A program made the position numbers and the translations under genes. From NCBI RefSeq assembly GCF_000226955.1, contig NZ_AGFU01000027.1:1-46841 (forward strand): a DNA stretch of 46,841 bases, in the 5' to 3' direction. This document shows, piece by piece, positions 1 to 8,044 of this stretch. This DNA is from Sphingomonas elodea ATCC 31461. GTDB lineage: Bacteria > Pseudomonadota > Alphaproteobacteria > Sphingomonadales > Sphingomonadaceae. Position 1 is the stretch's first letter; the number at the start of each line of letters is the position of its first letter. The notes beneath the pieces were generated by a model. It did not search any database. It was not told the origin of the DNA and worked only from the letters and a program-made list of their open reading frames with translations.

Positions 1-231
1 TCCAAGGATCCGCTGGTCGTCGCGTCCGACGAGGCGGCTGAAGCCCGCAAGGCGCTGGCGAACAACCCGCGGGGGCAGGTGGTGGTGCTGGAAGGGCTCA
101 GCCACTGGTTCCAGGAAGGTGCCGTGACGGGCGGCGAGGAGGAAGTGGCAAGGCTGGGGCCGAACGCCGGTTCCCCGCGCCTGGTATCGCTCGTCGGCGA
201 CTGGCTGCAGAACGTCCTGACGGCGAAGTGA
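1..231 (+). CDS. C-terminal fragment of an unidentified protein, possibly an alpha/beta hydrolase
   Basis: Frame 1 is open from the window edge to the TGA at 229-231, giving the last 76 residues of a protein. It contains VVVLEGLSHWFQE and ends in DWLQNVLTAK. A G-x-x-H stretch followed by a final helix is how many alpha/beta hydrolases present their catalytic histidine, so that fold is possible, but the fragment is too short to assign. The next 420 bp are non-coding and of lower GC, so this gene may be the last one before the accessory region. The family call is weak; the reading frame is more certain. Confidence 0.5.
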   Translation, partial: SKDPLVVASDEAAEARKALANNPRGQVVVLEGLSHWFQEGAVTGGEEEVARLGPNAGSPRLVSLVGDWLQNVLTAK

Positions 232-650
232 TGGTGGCAGGCTGGGAACCGGGCAGGCCGCGCAGAGCAATCATCGCACATGAGGACGAGGCTCTCTCGA
301 CGCAACGTGAAACGCCGCGATTATAAATCACGGCTGACAACTTGAACCATCGCGGCATTCTCTGAGCTAGCCGATAGGGAACATGCAAAGCTGAATGCCC
401 GGTCCTGGCAATACCTGACGTTCAACTTATAGCTAAGGAACGGCAGGAACGTCCCACATCAAGCTATCGGCCCGACGGTCGCCAACGACAATCAACGACA
501 ACAGCTGACTACAAGGCCCACTGAAGCGTCTTCCTCTCGATCTTCCCACGGCAAGACAACCAGGCCGATCTCAAAATGAGTTGCAATGCGCCACCCTGCG
601 GGCAAAATGAAACCGGGGTGATGCCCGTTGTGCATCAGATTGGGGACTGA
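232..650. other. intergenic stretch before the helicase gene
   Basis: These 419 bases contain no convincing gene on either strand; open frames here are shadows. Composition is clearly more AT-rich than the flanking genes. I looked for a copy of the tRNA-Thr 3' end (as found at 19325-19400), which would mark the other end of an integrated element, and found none by eye. The region must hold the promoter of the large downstream gene, but I could not pick a clear -35/-10 pair. Confidence 0.5.
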
Positions 651-3600
651 ATGGCCAGCGTAGTGAAGGATAGGGCGCCAGAGGAGAAGTCCGGCCGTGC
701 AACCATCATGCGGCTTTTTGACGATACCAGACGGAGACTTGTCGAGACGGGCACGCGCAACCGGCTCGTCCACGTCAACCGCAGCAACACCCGGGGCAAC
801 GTACTGAACGTCGTTAACGAGCGGTCGAATGACGTTTATGCGATCTTGTCCGGGGGCAAGGCGATGCGCTTCCTGGCCATCGGGCAGGATGTCGCCTCCG
901 GCCAGGATGACATCCACTTCGGAGACTCAGGCGCCACAGACGCCGACGAGGGTCGCTTTACCGACGATTTCCTCGAAACGCGGCTTGGGCCGGACGCGCT
1001 TCAGAAGAAGCTGCTGAAAATCGCCCGCGAGGCGCAGACCGCCGAGGAAGAAAGCGGCGTCAACATTCTGTACCTCGCATTGGGCTTCCTCACCTGGTTC
1101 GAGGATAAGTCGTCCAGCGCGCCGCGTGAAGCGCCGCTGGTGCTGCTTCCCGTCGAACTCGTGCGCAACGCCCGCACATCGACCTATGACGTCCGCGTCC
1201 GCGAAGACGACATCATGACCAACCTGCCGCTGCAGCAGCGGCTGAAGGACGACTTCGGTATCGACCTGCCGGAGATCGACATCGACGAGGACTGGAGGCC
1301 TTCCAACTATTTCGCCGCTGTCGGAGAGACGATCGCCTCCCGCGCGCGCTGGAAGGTGGACGCCGACGGGATCCAGCTCGGCTTTTTCAGTTTCAGCAAG
1401 CAGCTGATGTATCGCGACCTGGATGTGCAGGCGTGGTCCGACGAGGCGCTGGCAGACCATCCGCTGACCCGCGGGTTGCTGTTCGAAGGCTTCGACAACG
1501 AACGACCGATGTTCAGCGGCGAGGATCGTCTGGACGATCTTCTCCCGCCCGAGCGCCTGTTTCACGTCGTCGACGCCGATGCCTCGCAGGCAAAGGTCAT
1601 TGAGGAGGTCCGTTCGGGACACAATCTGGTCGTGCAGGGTCCGCCGGGCACCGGCAAGTCGCAGACCATCACCAATATCATTGCCTCGGCTGTACGCGAT
1701 GGAAAGCGGGTGCTGTTCGTCGCGGAAAAGATGGCTGCGCTGTCCGTGGTGCACGATCGGCTGGTGAAGGTCGGCCTGCGCGACATCTGTCTGGAACTGC
1801 ACTCGCGCACGGCGAACAAGAAGGCGGTACTGTCGGAACTGGGACGTACCATTACACAGGCGAGTACGCCTCCCGGCGAAGCCGGCGCGCCGACGGCGCT
1901 TCGGCAGTCGCGCGACCGCTTGAACGCTATCGCCACGGCGCTGCATGCCCCCATTGATTCAACCGGGGAGACGCCGTTCACAGTTCTCAGCCGACAGGCT
2001 CGATTTATTGGCCAGAACGTGCCGACGCCGACGCTGGCCGCGGACGCACTCGCGGCTATGTCTCGAGAAGTCGAGGCAGAGATCGCCGAAATCCTGACGC
2101 GCTACGGGGCGCTGCTCGCCGAAACTGGCGCCGGCGTTTCCCATCCGTTTGAGGGAACACGCAACCTCAACCTGCAGCCCGTAGAGCTCGCACGATTGCC
2201 CGTGCTGCTGAAGGAGGCAGTGGCACAGGCGGAAACCCTGGTCGCGGGGATCTCGGCACCCATATCCCACCTCAACCTCTCGCAGCCGATCATACTAGCA
2301 ACGGCAGCCCCCCTCGATGATCTGCTGACCCGGCTCGAGGGCATGCCAGCGGGAACGCTGGAGATCGCGCGTGCCCTTCTTGCGGCGTCGGACTTGCCCA
2401 GGCTGCAGGCAGCCCTCGGCGACGCCGCCGCATGGCGTGCGGATCAGGACCGGCTCAGCGAACAGTTTGTAGATGCCGCGTTCACGACCCCGGTATCCCA
2501 CCTCCGGGCGCCGCTTGTCGCCGGCACCCGATCCTTCTTTGCCCGACTTGGCGGCGCCTATCGTCGTGCTTCCCGGGAGCTCGCCGGCCTGCTCCGTGGT
2601 CCCATCCCGAAAGCAGCGGCCGAACGCGTCGCCTTGGTCGACGCACTCGTCGAACTCGCGTCGAAGCGGGCTTCATGGCGAGACGACGAAGCCTATTGCG
2701 CCAACGCCTTGGGCGATGCGTGGCGCGGCGAGCGCACCGACTTTCACCGCATTCTGGCGACCTGTGCGTGGTGCAGCAGGCTAGCGGAGGCCGAACTGCG
2801 CCCCGCGACGGCGGCGGCGCTGGAACTCGCCAGCAAACCGGAGACGCTGGCAGCGTTGCGGAAGCCATTGCGCGATCGGGGCGACGCGGCGCGATCCTCG
2901 CTCATCACAGCTGCAGCTTTCCTCGACTTGGACATCGCCTCGCTGGGGGCAGCCGACGTCGAGACAACCGATCTGAACACGATCGCTAGCCGCTTCGCAA
3001 CGATTGCGAACGCCACCGATCGCTATGAGAGCTGGGCGCAGCTGGAACGGCATCGGCGGCGTCTTGAAGCGCTGGGCGTCGCAGAACTCGCGGAACGCAT
3101 GCGGGCGGGCAGCCTGGACGGCCCTTCCGCCGTTGTGGAGCTGCAATTTGCCCGCGCCGAGCGTCTCTGGCAGATCGCCATGGAACGCCACGAAATTCTA
3201 CGCGACCTGCGGATGGAGGAGCGTCACGCCCTCGCCACGCGCTTCGCCCAGCTGGAGCGCGAGCGACTGAAGGATAACGTAACCGACATACTCGCCGCGC
3301 ATCTGGCCCAAGTGCCTCAGGGCGCGCAGGGCGAAATGGGGGTTATCCGAAGCGAACTTGCCAAGAAGAAGCGCCATCTGCCGATCCGGAAGCTCTTCGA
3401 ACGCGCAGGAACCGCCATTCAGCGGATCAAGCCGGTGCTGCTCATGAGCCCGATCTCCGTGGCGCAGTTCCTCCCGCCGAACACCCTCTCCTTCGATCTG
3501 CTCGTGATCGACGAGGCGAGCCAGGTCCGGCCTGAAGACGCCCTGGGCGCAATCGCCCGCGCACAGCAGATCGTCGTCGTCGGCGACCAGAAGCAGCTTC

Positions 3601-5342
3601 CCCCCTCGTCATTCTTCGACCGCCTCAGCGCGGATCCGGAAGAGGATGAGGATGCCGAAGAGCAGGAACTGCTCGGCGGGGCAGCAAAGCTCGCCGAAAT
3701 GGAGAGCGTATTGACGCTATGCGAGGCGCGCGGCCTTGGTTCGCGGATGCTGCAATGGCACTACCGCTCGCGCGACCCGTCCCTGATCCAGGTCTCCAAT
3801 CGCGAGTTCTACGAGGACAAGCTGATCCTGCCGCCCTCGCCGCTGCAGCAGGACCCATCGTTCGGTCTGTGCTTCACGCGGGTGGACGGCGCCTATGACA
3901 AGGGCGGCAAGCGCGACAATCGCAAGGAAGGTGAGGCCATTGTCGCGCGTGTCGCCGAGCATGCGCGCCAGCACCCGACCCTGTCGCTCGGGATCGTCAC
4001 TTTCTCGTTCGCCCAACGCAACCTGATCACCGAATTGCTTGAACTGGCCCGGCGCAGCGATGCGAAGCTCGATGCCTTCCTCCGGGAAGGTCAAGCCGAA
4101 GATGTCTTCGTCAAAAACATCGAGAATGTGCAGGGGGATGAGCGCGACGTGATCCTGGTGAGCGTCGGCTATGGCCCCACCACGCCTGGCGGCCGGCTGA
4201 CGAGCATGTCGTTCGGCCCGGTCAACGGCGAAGGCGGCGAGCGGCGGCTGAACGTGCTGTTCACGCGCGCCCGCATCCGTTGTGAGGTATGCGCGTCGTT
4301 CGATCCTGGCGACATCGACGTCAGCCGGACCGCCGGCGAAGGTCCCCGGATCCTCAAGCGCTACCTGGAGTTTGCGAAAAACGGACAGCTGGAAGAGCAC
4401 GCGCCGACTGGCCTCGACGCGGACAGCCCCTTCGAAGAGGATGTCGCCGACATCATCCGCAACTATGGTTTCATCGCCGATCCGCAAGTCGGCTCGGCGG
4501 GCTTTCGCATCGATCTTGGCGTGCGTCACCCGGACAAGCCCGGCACGTACATCCTCGCCGTTGAATGCGACGGCGCGACCTATCACAGCGCGCTTTGGGC
4601 CCGCGAGCGCGATCGCCTTCGCCAGGATGTGCTCGAACATCTCGGCTGGCGCTTCCATCGCATCTGGAGCACCGACTGGTTCTACAATCGAGCAGCGGAA
4701 ATCGAGCGGCTTCGTCAGGCGCTGATCGCCGCGAAGGACGCAGCAGAACAAGGGATCCGCATCGACGGTGCCAATCGGACGCGCCCCGCACCTGCTGCTG
4801 CCGTAGAGGAGCAAACACCCGTCTTCGAGATCCCCGCCGCGGTGGAACGGCAGATGCCAGCCTATGAGCGCGCAGTCTTCCCGACCCGCAGCGACCAAGA
4901 GCCGCATGAAGTCAGCGTCACCATCCTCGCGGATCTTTCGTGGCGGATCGTCGAGAAGGAAGGTCCGATTCACTTGGAGGAGGTCGCCCGCCGGATCGCG
5001 GCGTGCTTTGGCAAGGAGAAGGCGGGATCCCGCATCGTCACCGCAACCAAGGCCGCTCTTGCCAAGGCGCAGAGAAAGCAGGCTGATCTTCTGTCTGATG
5101 GGACGTTCTGGTTTACCCGGGCGCAGTCCGAATCGCCGCCGGTCCGCGACAGGTCCAACGAATCGGGCGCAACCACCAAATGCGCGAACATCTCCATGCT
5201 GGAGATTCAGGCGGCCCTGGAGCTCGCACGCCAGGATAATGCAGGCGGCAGCGATACCGACCTGATCAGGACGGCCGCGCGGCTAATGGGGTTCAAACGG
5301 GTAGGGTCTGATCTGCAGGCTCGGATCGCGGAAGGGATGTGA
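651..5342 (+). CDS. DUF4011/DUF3320 SF1 helicase fused to an MTES_1575-type endonuclease domain
   Basis: The product is 1563 aa. The N-terminal region (about 20-250, with RRRLVETGTRNRLVHV) fits DUF4011. An SF1/UPF1-like helicase follows: Walker A GPPGTGKS at 330-337, Walker B VIDEAS with D954-E955, then GDQKQLPP, WHYRSRDPSL, NVQGDERD near 1161 and RRLNVLFTRAR near 1198. A long insert rich in Ala, Leu and Arg (about 450-870) separates the first two motifs. Residues about 1261-1355 (FEEDVADII, FRIDLGV, AVECDGATYH) form a restriction-endonuclease-like domain with a D...E-x-D core. Residues 1419-1470 match DUF3320. The ATG at 651 has GGGGA five bases upstream. Such helicase-nuclease fusions are recurrent in defence islands, and the neighbours here are nucleases and a restriction system, so a role against foreign DNA is inferred. 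Confidence 0.88.
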   Translation: MASVVKDRAPEEKSGRATIMRLFDDTRRRLVETGTRNRLVHVNRSNTRGNVLNVVNERSNDVYAILSGGKAMRFLAIGQDVASGQDDIHFGDSGATDADEGRFTDDFLETRLGPDALQKKLLKIAREAQTAEEESGVNILYLALGFLTWFEDKSSSAPREAPLVLLPVELVRNARTSTYDVRVREDDIMTNLPLQQRLKDDFGIDLPEIDIDEDWRPSNYFAAVGETIASRARWKVDADGIQLGFFSFSKQLMYRDLDVQAWSDEALADHPLTRGLLFEGFDNERPMFSGEDRLDDLLPPERLFHVVDADASQAKVIEEVRSGHNLVVQGPPGTGKSQTITNIIASAVRDGKRVLFVAEKMAALSVVHDRLVKVGLRDICLELHSRTANKKAVLSELGRTITQASTPPGEAGAPTALRQSRDRLNAIATALHAPIDSTGETPFTVLSRQARFIGQNVPTPTLAADALAAMSREVEAEIAEILTRYGALLAETGAGVSHPFEGTRNLNLQPVELARLPVLLKEAVAQAETLVAGISAPISHLNLSQPIILATAAPLDDLLTRLEGMPAGTLEIARALLAASDLPRLQAALGDAAAWRADQDRLSEQFVDAAFTTPVSHLRAPLVAGTRSFFARLGGAYRRASRELAGLLRGPIPKAAAERVALVDALVELASKRASWRDDEAYCANALGDAWRGERTDFHRILATCAWCSRLAEAELRPATAAALELASKPETLAALRKPLRDRGDAARSSLITAAAFLDLDIASLGAADVETTDLNTIASRFATIANATDRYESWAQLERHRRRLEALGVAELAERMRAGSLDGPSAVVELQFARAERLWQIAMERHEILRDLRMEERHALATRFAQLERERLKDNVTDILAAHLAQVPQGAQGEMGVIRSELAKKKRHLPIRKLFERAGTAIQRIKPVLLMSPISVAQFLPPNTLSFDLLVIDEASQVRPEDALGAIARAQQIVVVGDQKQLPPSSFFDRLSADPEEDEDAEEQELLGGAAKLAEMESVLTLCEARGLGSRMLQWHYRSRDPSLIQVSNREFYEDKLILPPSPLQQDPSFGLCFTRVDGAYDKGGKRDNRKEGEAIVARVAEHARQHPTLSLGIVTFSFAQRNLITELLELARRSDAKLDAFLREGQAEDVFVKNIENVQGDERDVILVSVGYGPTTPGGRLTSMSFGPVNGEGGERRLNVLFTRARIRCEVCASFDPGDIDVSRTAGEGPRILKRYLEFAKNGQLEEHAPTGLDADSPFEEDVADIIRNYGFIADPQVGSAGFRIDLGVRHPDKPGTYILAVECDGATYHSALWARERDRLRQDVLEHLGWRFHRIWSTDWFYNRAAEIERLRQALIAAKDAAEQGIRIDGANRTRPAPAAAVEEQTPVFEIPAAVERQMPAYERAVFPTRSDQEPHEVSVTILADLSWRIVEKEGPIHLEEVARRIAACFGKEKAGSRIVTATKAALAKAQRKQADLLSDGTFWFTRAQSESPPVRDRSNESGATTKCANISMLEIQAALELARQDNAGGSDTDLIRTAARLMGFKRVGSDLQARIAEGM

Positions 5343-5436
5343 GGCAGGAAGTTGCCGCCTGAGGTTTGCACAACAGGTAAAAGCGGCATCGCATCTGCCC
5401 CTCTAGCGTCCTGTTCGACAGCAGCCGGATGGGGAA

Positions 5437-6591
5437 TTATTGCGCCGGCTGGCTGGCTCTCTCGGCGGCGAGACCTGTGACGCATGCCCCAGCCACTGCT
5501 TGAAGGTGAATGAGGAAGTCTCGAACACCGTCACGGACCAGCGGGTCGTTCAACCTCGTTGCTTCGAACGAGGGGTAGCCTTTCAGGTTCGACGTTCGCA
5601 GCGGACCGACAATCTTCGCAAGCTGATCGTACAGTGCCTGCCGGACCGCCTCATCCGCGAACGCTGGGCGGCTCAGCAGATAGGCGAGGCAGAGCGAGAC
5701 AAGACCTCCTGCCTGCGGCGCGAGCGTCATCGGATAAAGCGTGTCCCCCGCTACGTCGAAAACGGCGATCATCGATGCCTGCGGACGCGTGATCTCGACA
5801 TGCCCACCAGCCTCCGCAACAAGCTGCCGAAAGGCATGCGAAGCCTGCACGACCTTCGAGCCGAGCGGCGCCAGACGTGTCTCAACCCATTCGTCTTGGC
5901 TGATCCGCGGAAGCGCCGATCTCGCGGCCTTCTCCGTCTGCGCGCGCTGCGTTTCGCCGATCACCCGTGGCGTCAGCGCGGTCACACCATCGTCGCTTTC
6001 AAACCAACTTAGCTCGACGGCACGGACATCGGCGCGCATCTGCTCGTTCAGGAACTCGACAATCCGGGCGAGTTCCGCCGGGATCGTATCCGCCACAAAG
6101 ACCATCTTGATGCGGCCCGCAGCGAAGTTTGCGTCCACTTGTTCCCAGAATTGCCGCGGGTCAGTGCCTTCACCAAGAAAGGCGAGCAGTTCCACATCGG
6201 CGTCCTTGTCCTGCGCCGCCATGGTTGCAGCAAAGCTCTCCGCAATCCTGCCGCCCTGCCAATAGGCCGTCCCATTGGCTGCGTAATCGAGCATCTGCCC
6301 GATGACTTCGCGACGTAGACGTGTGTCGACCGCCCGCTTCAGCTCGACGAGGACCGGAATGCCGGTGCGCGTGACGAACAGATGATCGAGCGACCAACGG
6401 CCAGCACCATCCTCGCGATCAGCAATGGGTTGCTCACGCCGGACCAGCAACAGCGCACCATCACCATCCGCGATGAGTTCCGGATGGGTGGCGACCAGAC
6501 GTTGCATGAAGTCTTCGCTGCGAGGCTCCGAAGGGCGCATAGCGGTCAACTGCCCTGCACCATCGACCGTGTAGATAATGCTGCGTGTCAT
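5437..6591 (-). CDS. DUF91/NucS-like PD-(D/E)xK nuclease family protein
   Basis: A 384-aa protein whose first 110 residues follow the DUF91/NucS nuclease pattern. THPELI is followed by RRE at 51-53, then SLDHLF with D69, and PVLVELKRAV with E83-x-K85, so the D...ExK metal-binding core is intact. An RREVIGQMLDYAA helix follows. The C-terminal 250 residues are not recognised; they include a predicted alpha/beta part (about 150-190) and a helical end. The ATG at 6591 is preceded by AGGAG at good spacing. The gene is convergent with the helicase-nuclease, 94 bp apart. NucS-fold proteins cut branched or mismatched DNA; a DNA-damage or defence role is inferred from fold and neighbours only. Confidence 0.75.
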   Translation of the reverse strand: MTRSIIYTVDGAGQLTAMRPSEPRSEDFMQRLVATHPELIADGDGALLLVRREQPIADREDGAGRWSLDHLFVTRTGIPVLVELKRAVDTRLRREVIGQMLDYAANGTAYWQGGRIAESFAATMAAQDKDADVELLAFLGEGTDPRQFWEQVDANFAAGRIKMVFVADTIPAELARIVEFLNEQMRADVRAVELSWFESDDGVTALTPRVIGETQRAQTEKAARSALPRISQDEWVETRLAPLGSKVVQASHAFRQLVAEAGGHVEITRPQASMIAVFDVAGDTLYPMTLAPQAGGLVSLCLAYLLSRPAFADEAVRQALYDQLAKIVGPLRTSNLKGYPSFEATRLNDPLVRDGVRDFLIHLQAVAGACVTGLAAERASQPAQ

Positions 6592-6706
6592 CCCTTCTCC
6601 TGCTCCTTGCGGCTCGCCTTTTCATAGGCTTGAATGGGGCGTCGCGCACAATGCAAACGCAACAGGCGGCAGGATACCCGTCGTCCAGAACGGGAGCCAC
6701 TTCTCA

Positions 6707-6727
6707 AGCTGCGGTCTGACCGCAGCT
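6707..6727. repeat. short perfect hairpin in the intergenic gap
   Basis: AGCTGCGGT (6707-6715) and ACCGCAGCT (6719-6727) are perfect 9-bp arms around a CTG loop. The hairpin lies 24 bp from the terminator at 6751-6776 and in the same 193-bp gap, so the two make a tandem pair between minus-strand genes. Confidence 0.5.
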
Positions 6728-6750
6728 AGCCCGATACGGGGCGACGGAAA

Positions 6751-6776
6751 ACGTGGTCGCCCTACGGCGACCACGT
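6751..6776 (-). terminator. Rho-independent terminator of the membrane-protein gene
   Basis: ACGTGGTCGCC (6751-6761) and GGCGACCACGT (6766-6776) are perfect 11-bp arms around a CTAC loop. The hairpin starts 9 bp after the stop of the minus-strand gene ending at 6785. On the minus strand the stem is followed by TTTTCCG, a short U-tract, as expected for an intrinsic terminator in that direction. Confidence 0.75.
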
Positions 6777-6784
6777 CCTACCCC

Positions 6785-7753
6785 TTAACCCTGGCCCGAG
6801 CCGGCATCAGCGCGGGCAATCCGGCGCTGATGGCGCTCCAGTGCGATCAGCAGGAACAGGAACATCAGCACGACGAACGCGCCCACGATCCGTATGGCCG
6901 TCCAAAGACGTTCGGAACCGTTGGCATTGTCCTGCTGGATCTCCACGCGCGCCTTCTGCGCCTGCGCAGCATTGGCCTCGCGGCGCTCGATCAGCGTGTC
7001 GACGAACTTCTGATGATAGGCGCGGAACAGGTCCGCCGGATAGACGATGCCGTCCGGCAGCCGCGTCTCGGTGACCGTGCGGCTTACCGGCACCTCACGC
7101 GTCGACCAGCTGATGCAGCTGTCGATGTAATAGCCGTAATAGCTGCAGTAGCGTTCCGTCTTCATCTCGGTGACGGTGCGGGCGACCTGCACCTTCTTTG
7201 CCCGACGATAGGCCTGCAACCGATCCTTGGTCACCTTCAGATCGGCAGCACCGGTCACCGCCTTGAGCAGCGCCTCCAGATCCCCCTTGTCCTGCGCGAA
7301 GTCCAGGTCGCCACGCTCGATGGCGGTCAGCCGCCCATCCATGTCCACGAACAACGACGTGAACTCCTGATCCGTCAGTTTCGCGTCGTCCGGCTGCTGG
7401 AAGGGCTCGAACTTGCTCCGGTACAGCGCCAGATAGCGCTTGGCGAACCCCTGGTAGAAGCTGCGCTGCTGCCGCATCGGATCCGCCGCCTGCTTGGCCT
7501 TCGCCTCCTGTGCCTTCAGATCGACACTGGCGACATCCTCCGCGCTCACGCTCGCAACCGCTTCCTTGACCGACTTCACGTCGCGCGAGACCTTGTAGAG
7601 CCCGCTCACGCCCAGCCACGCGGCATAGGCCAGCAACAGCGTCGCGATCAGCAGTGCGCCCGCGCGCAGCACTGCCAGATAGACGTTCTCCATCCGATCG
7701 AGCATCGCGGCAAAGCCCCCGCGCACCGCGGGTTTCGGTTCCACTTGTTCCAT
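6785..7753 (-). CDS. unrecognised membrane protein with two transmembrane helices
   Basis: About 322 aa. A short N-terminus is followed by TM1 (about 20-50, LRAGALLIATLLLAYAAWL), about 230 residues of mainly helical soluble domain, TM2 near the C-terminus (IVGAFVVLMFLFLLIAL) and a basic tail (RHQRRIAR). The basic tail suggests both ends are cytoplasmic and the middle domain periplasmic. That domain has two nearby cysteines (RYCSYYGYYIDSC), which could form a disulphide. The second ATG of an ATGATG pair (7753) is chosen because AGGGGG lies 5 nt before it; the frame is open further upstream. It is divergent from hsdM by 291 bp, a gap in which I see no gene. I recognise no family; a link to the restriction system is only positional. 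Confidence 0.75.
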   Translation of the reverse strand: MEQVEPKPAVRGGFAAMLDRMENVYLAVLRAGALLIATLLLAYAAWLGVSGLYKVSRDVKSVKEAVASVSAEDVASVDLKAQEAKAKQAADPMRQQRSFYQGFAKRYLALYRSKFEPFQQPDDAKLTDQEFTSLFVDMDGRLTAIERGDLDFAQDKGDLEALLKAVTGAADLKVTKDRLQAYRRAKKVQVARTVTEMKTERYCSYYGYYIDSCISWSTREVPVSRTVTETRLPDGIVYPADLFRAYHQKFVDTLIERREANAAQAQKARVEIQQDNANGSERLWTAIRIVGAFVVLMFLFLLIALERHQRRIARADAGSGQG

Positions 7754-8044
7754 CATTTCCCCCTGCATTCCTGCACCAGGCGCGGCATTGCGCCGGCTCC
7801 CCTCCGCGCAGCGCCCAGGCCCCTGCGCCGCGCGTGCGGGGAACCGGAAAGCCAATGCTTTCCTGAGCTTGTTCGGCTAGCACAGGCATTACCCATTTCA
7901 AGACATATTGTTGGCAAGCCGGAACGAACCCGGACCCCGCCACGCACCCCCTTGCACCACATCCGATCCTGCGCGAGCAGGGACACCAGCATCCGGCCGC
8001 CGCCCTCCCGGCGCGCGGCACCCATCACGGGAGACCCCATTTCC

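Noticed and set aside
232-650. Possible left attachment site (copy of the tRNA-Thr 3' end).
   Set aside because: No match to the tRNA 3' sequence was found here or elsewhere left of 19 kb by eye. The end may be outside the window or diverged.
6578-8044. A long in-frame N-terminal extension of hsdM, which would make a 1011-aa protein.
   Set aside because: The extension runs antisense through the membrane-protein gene, has repetitive His/Arg/Gln-rich composition and matches no family. HsdM starts normally at 8045.
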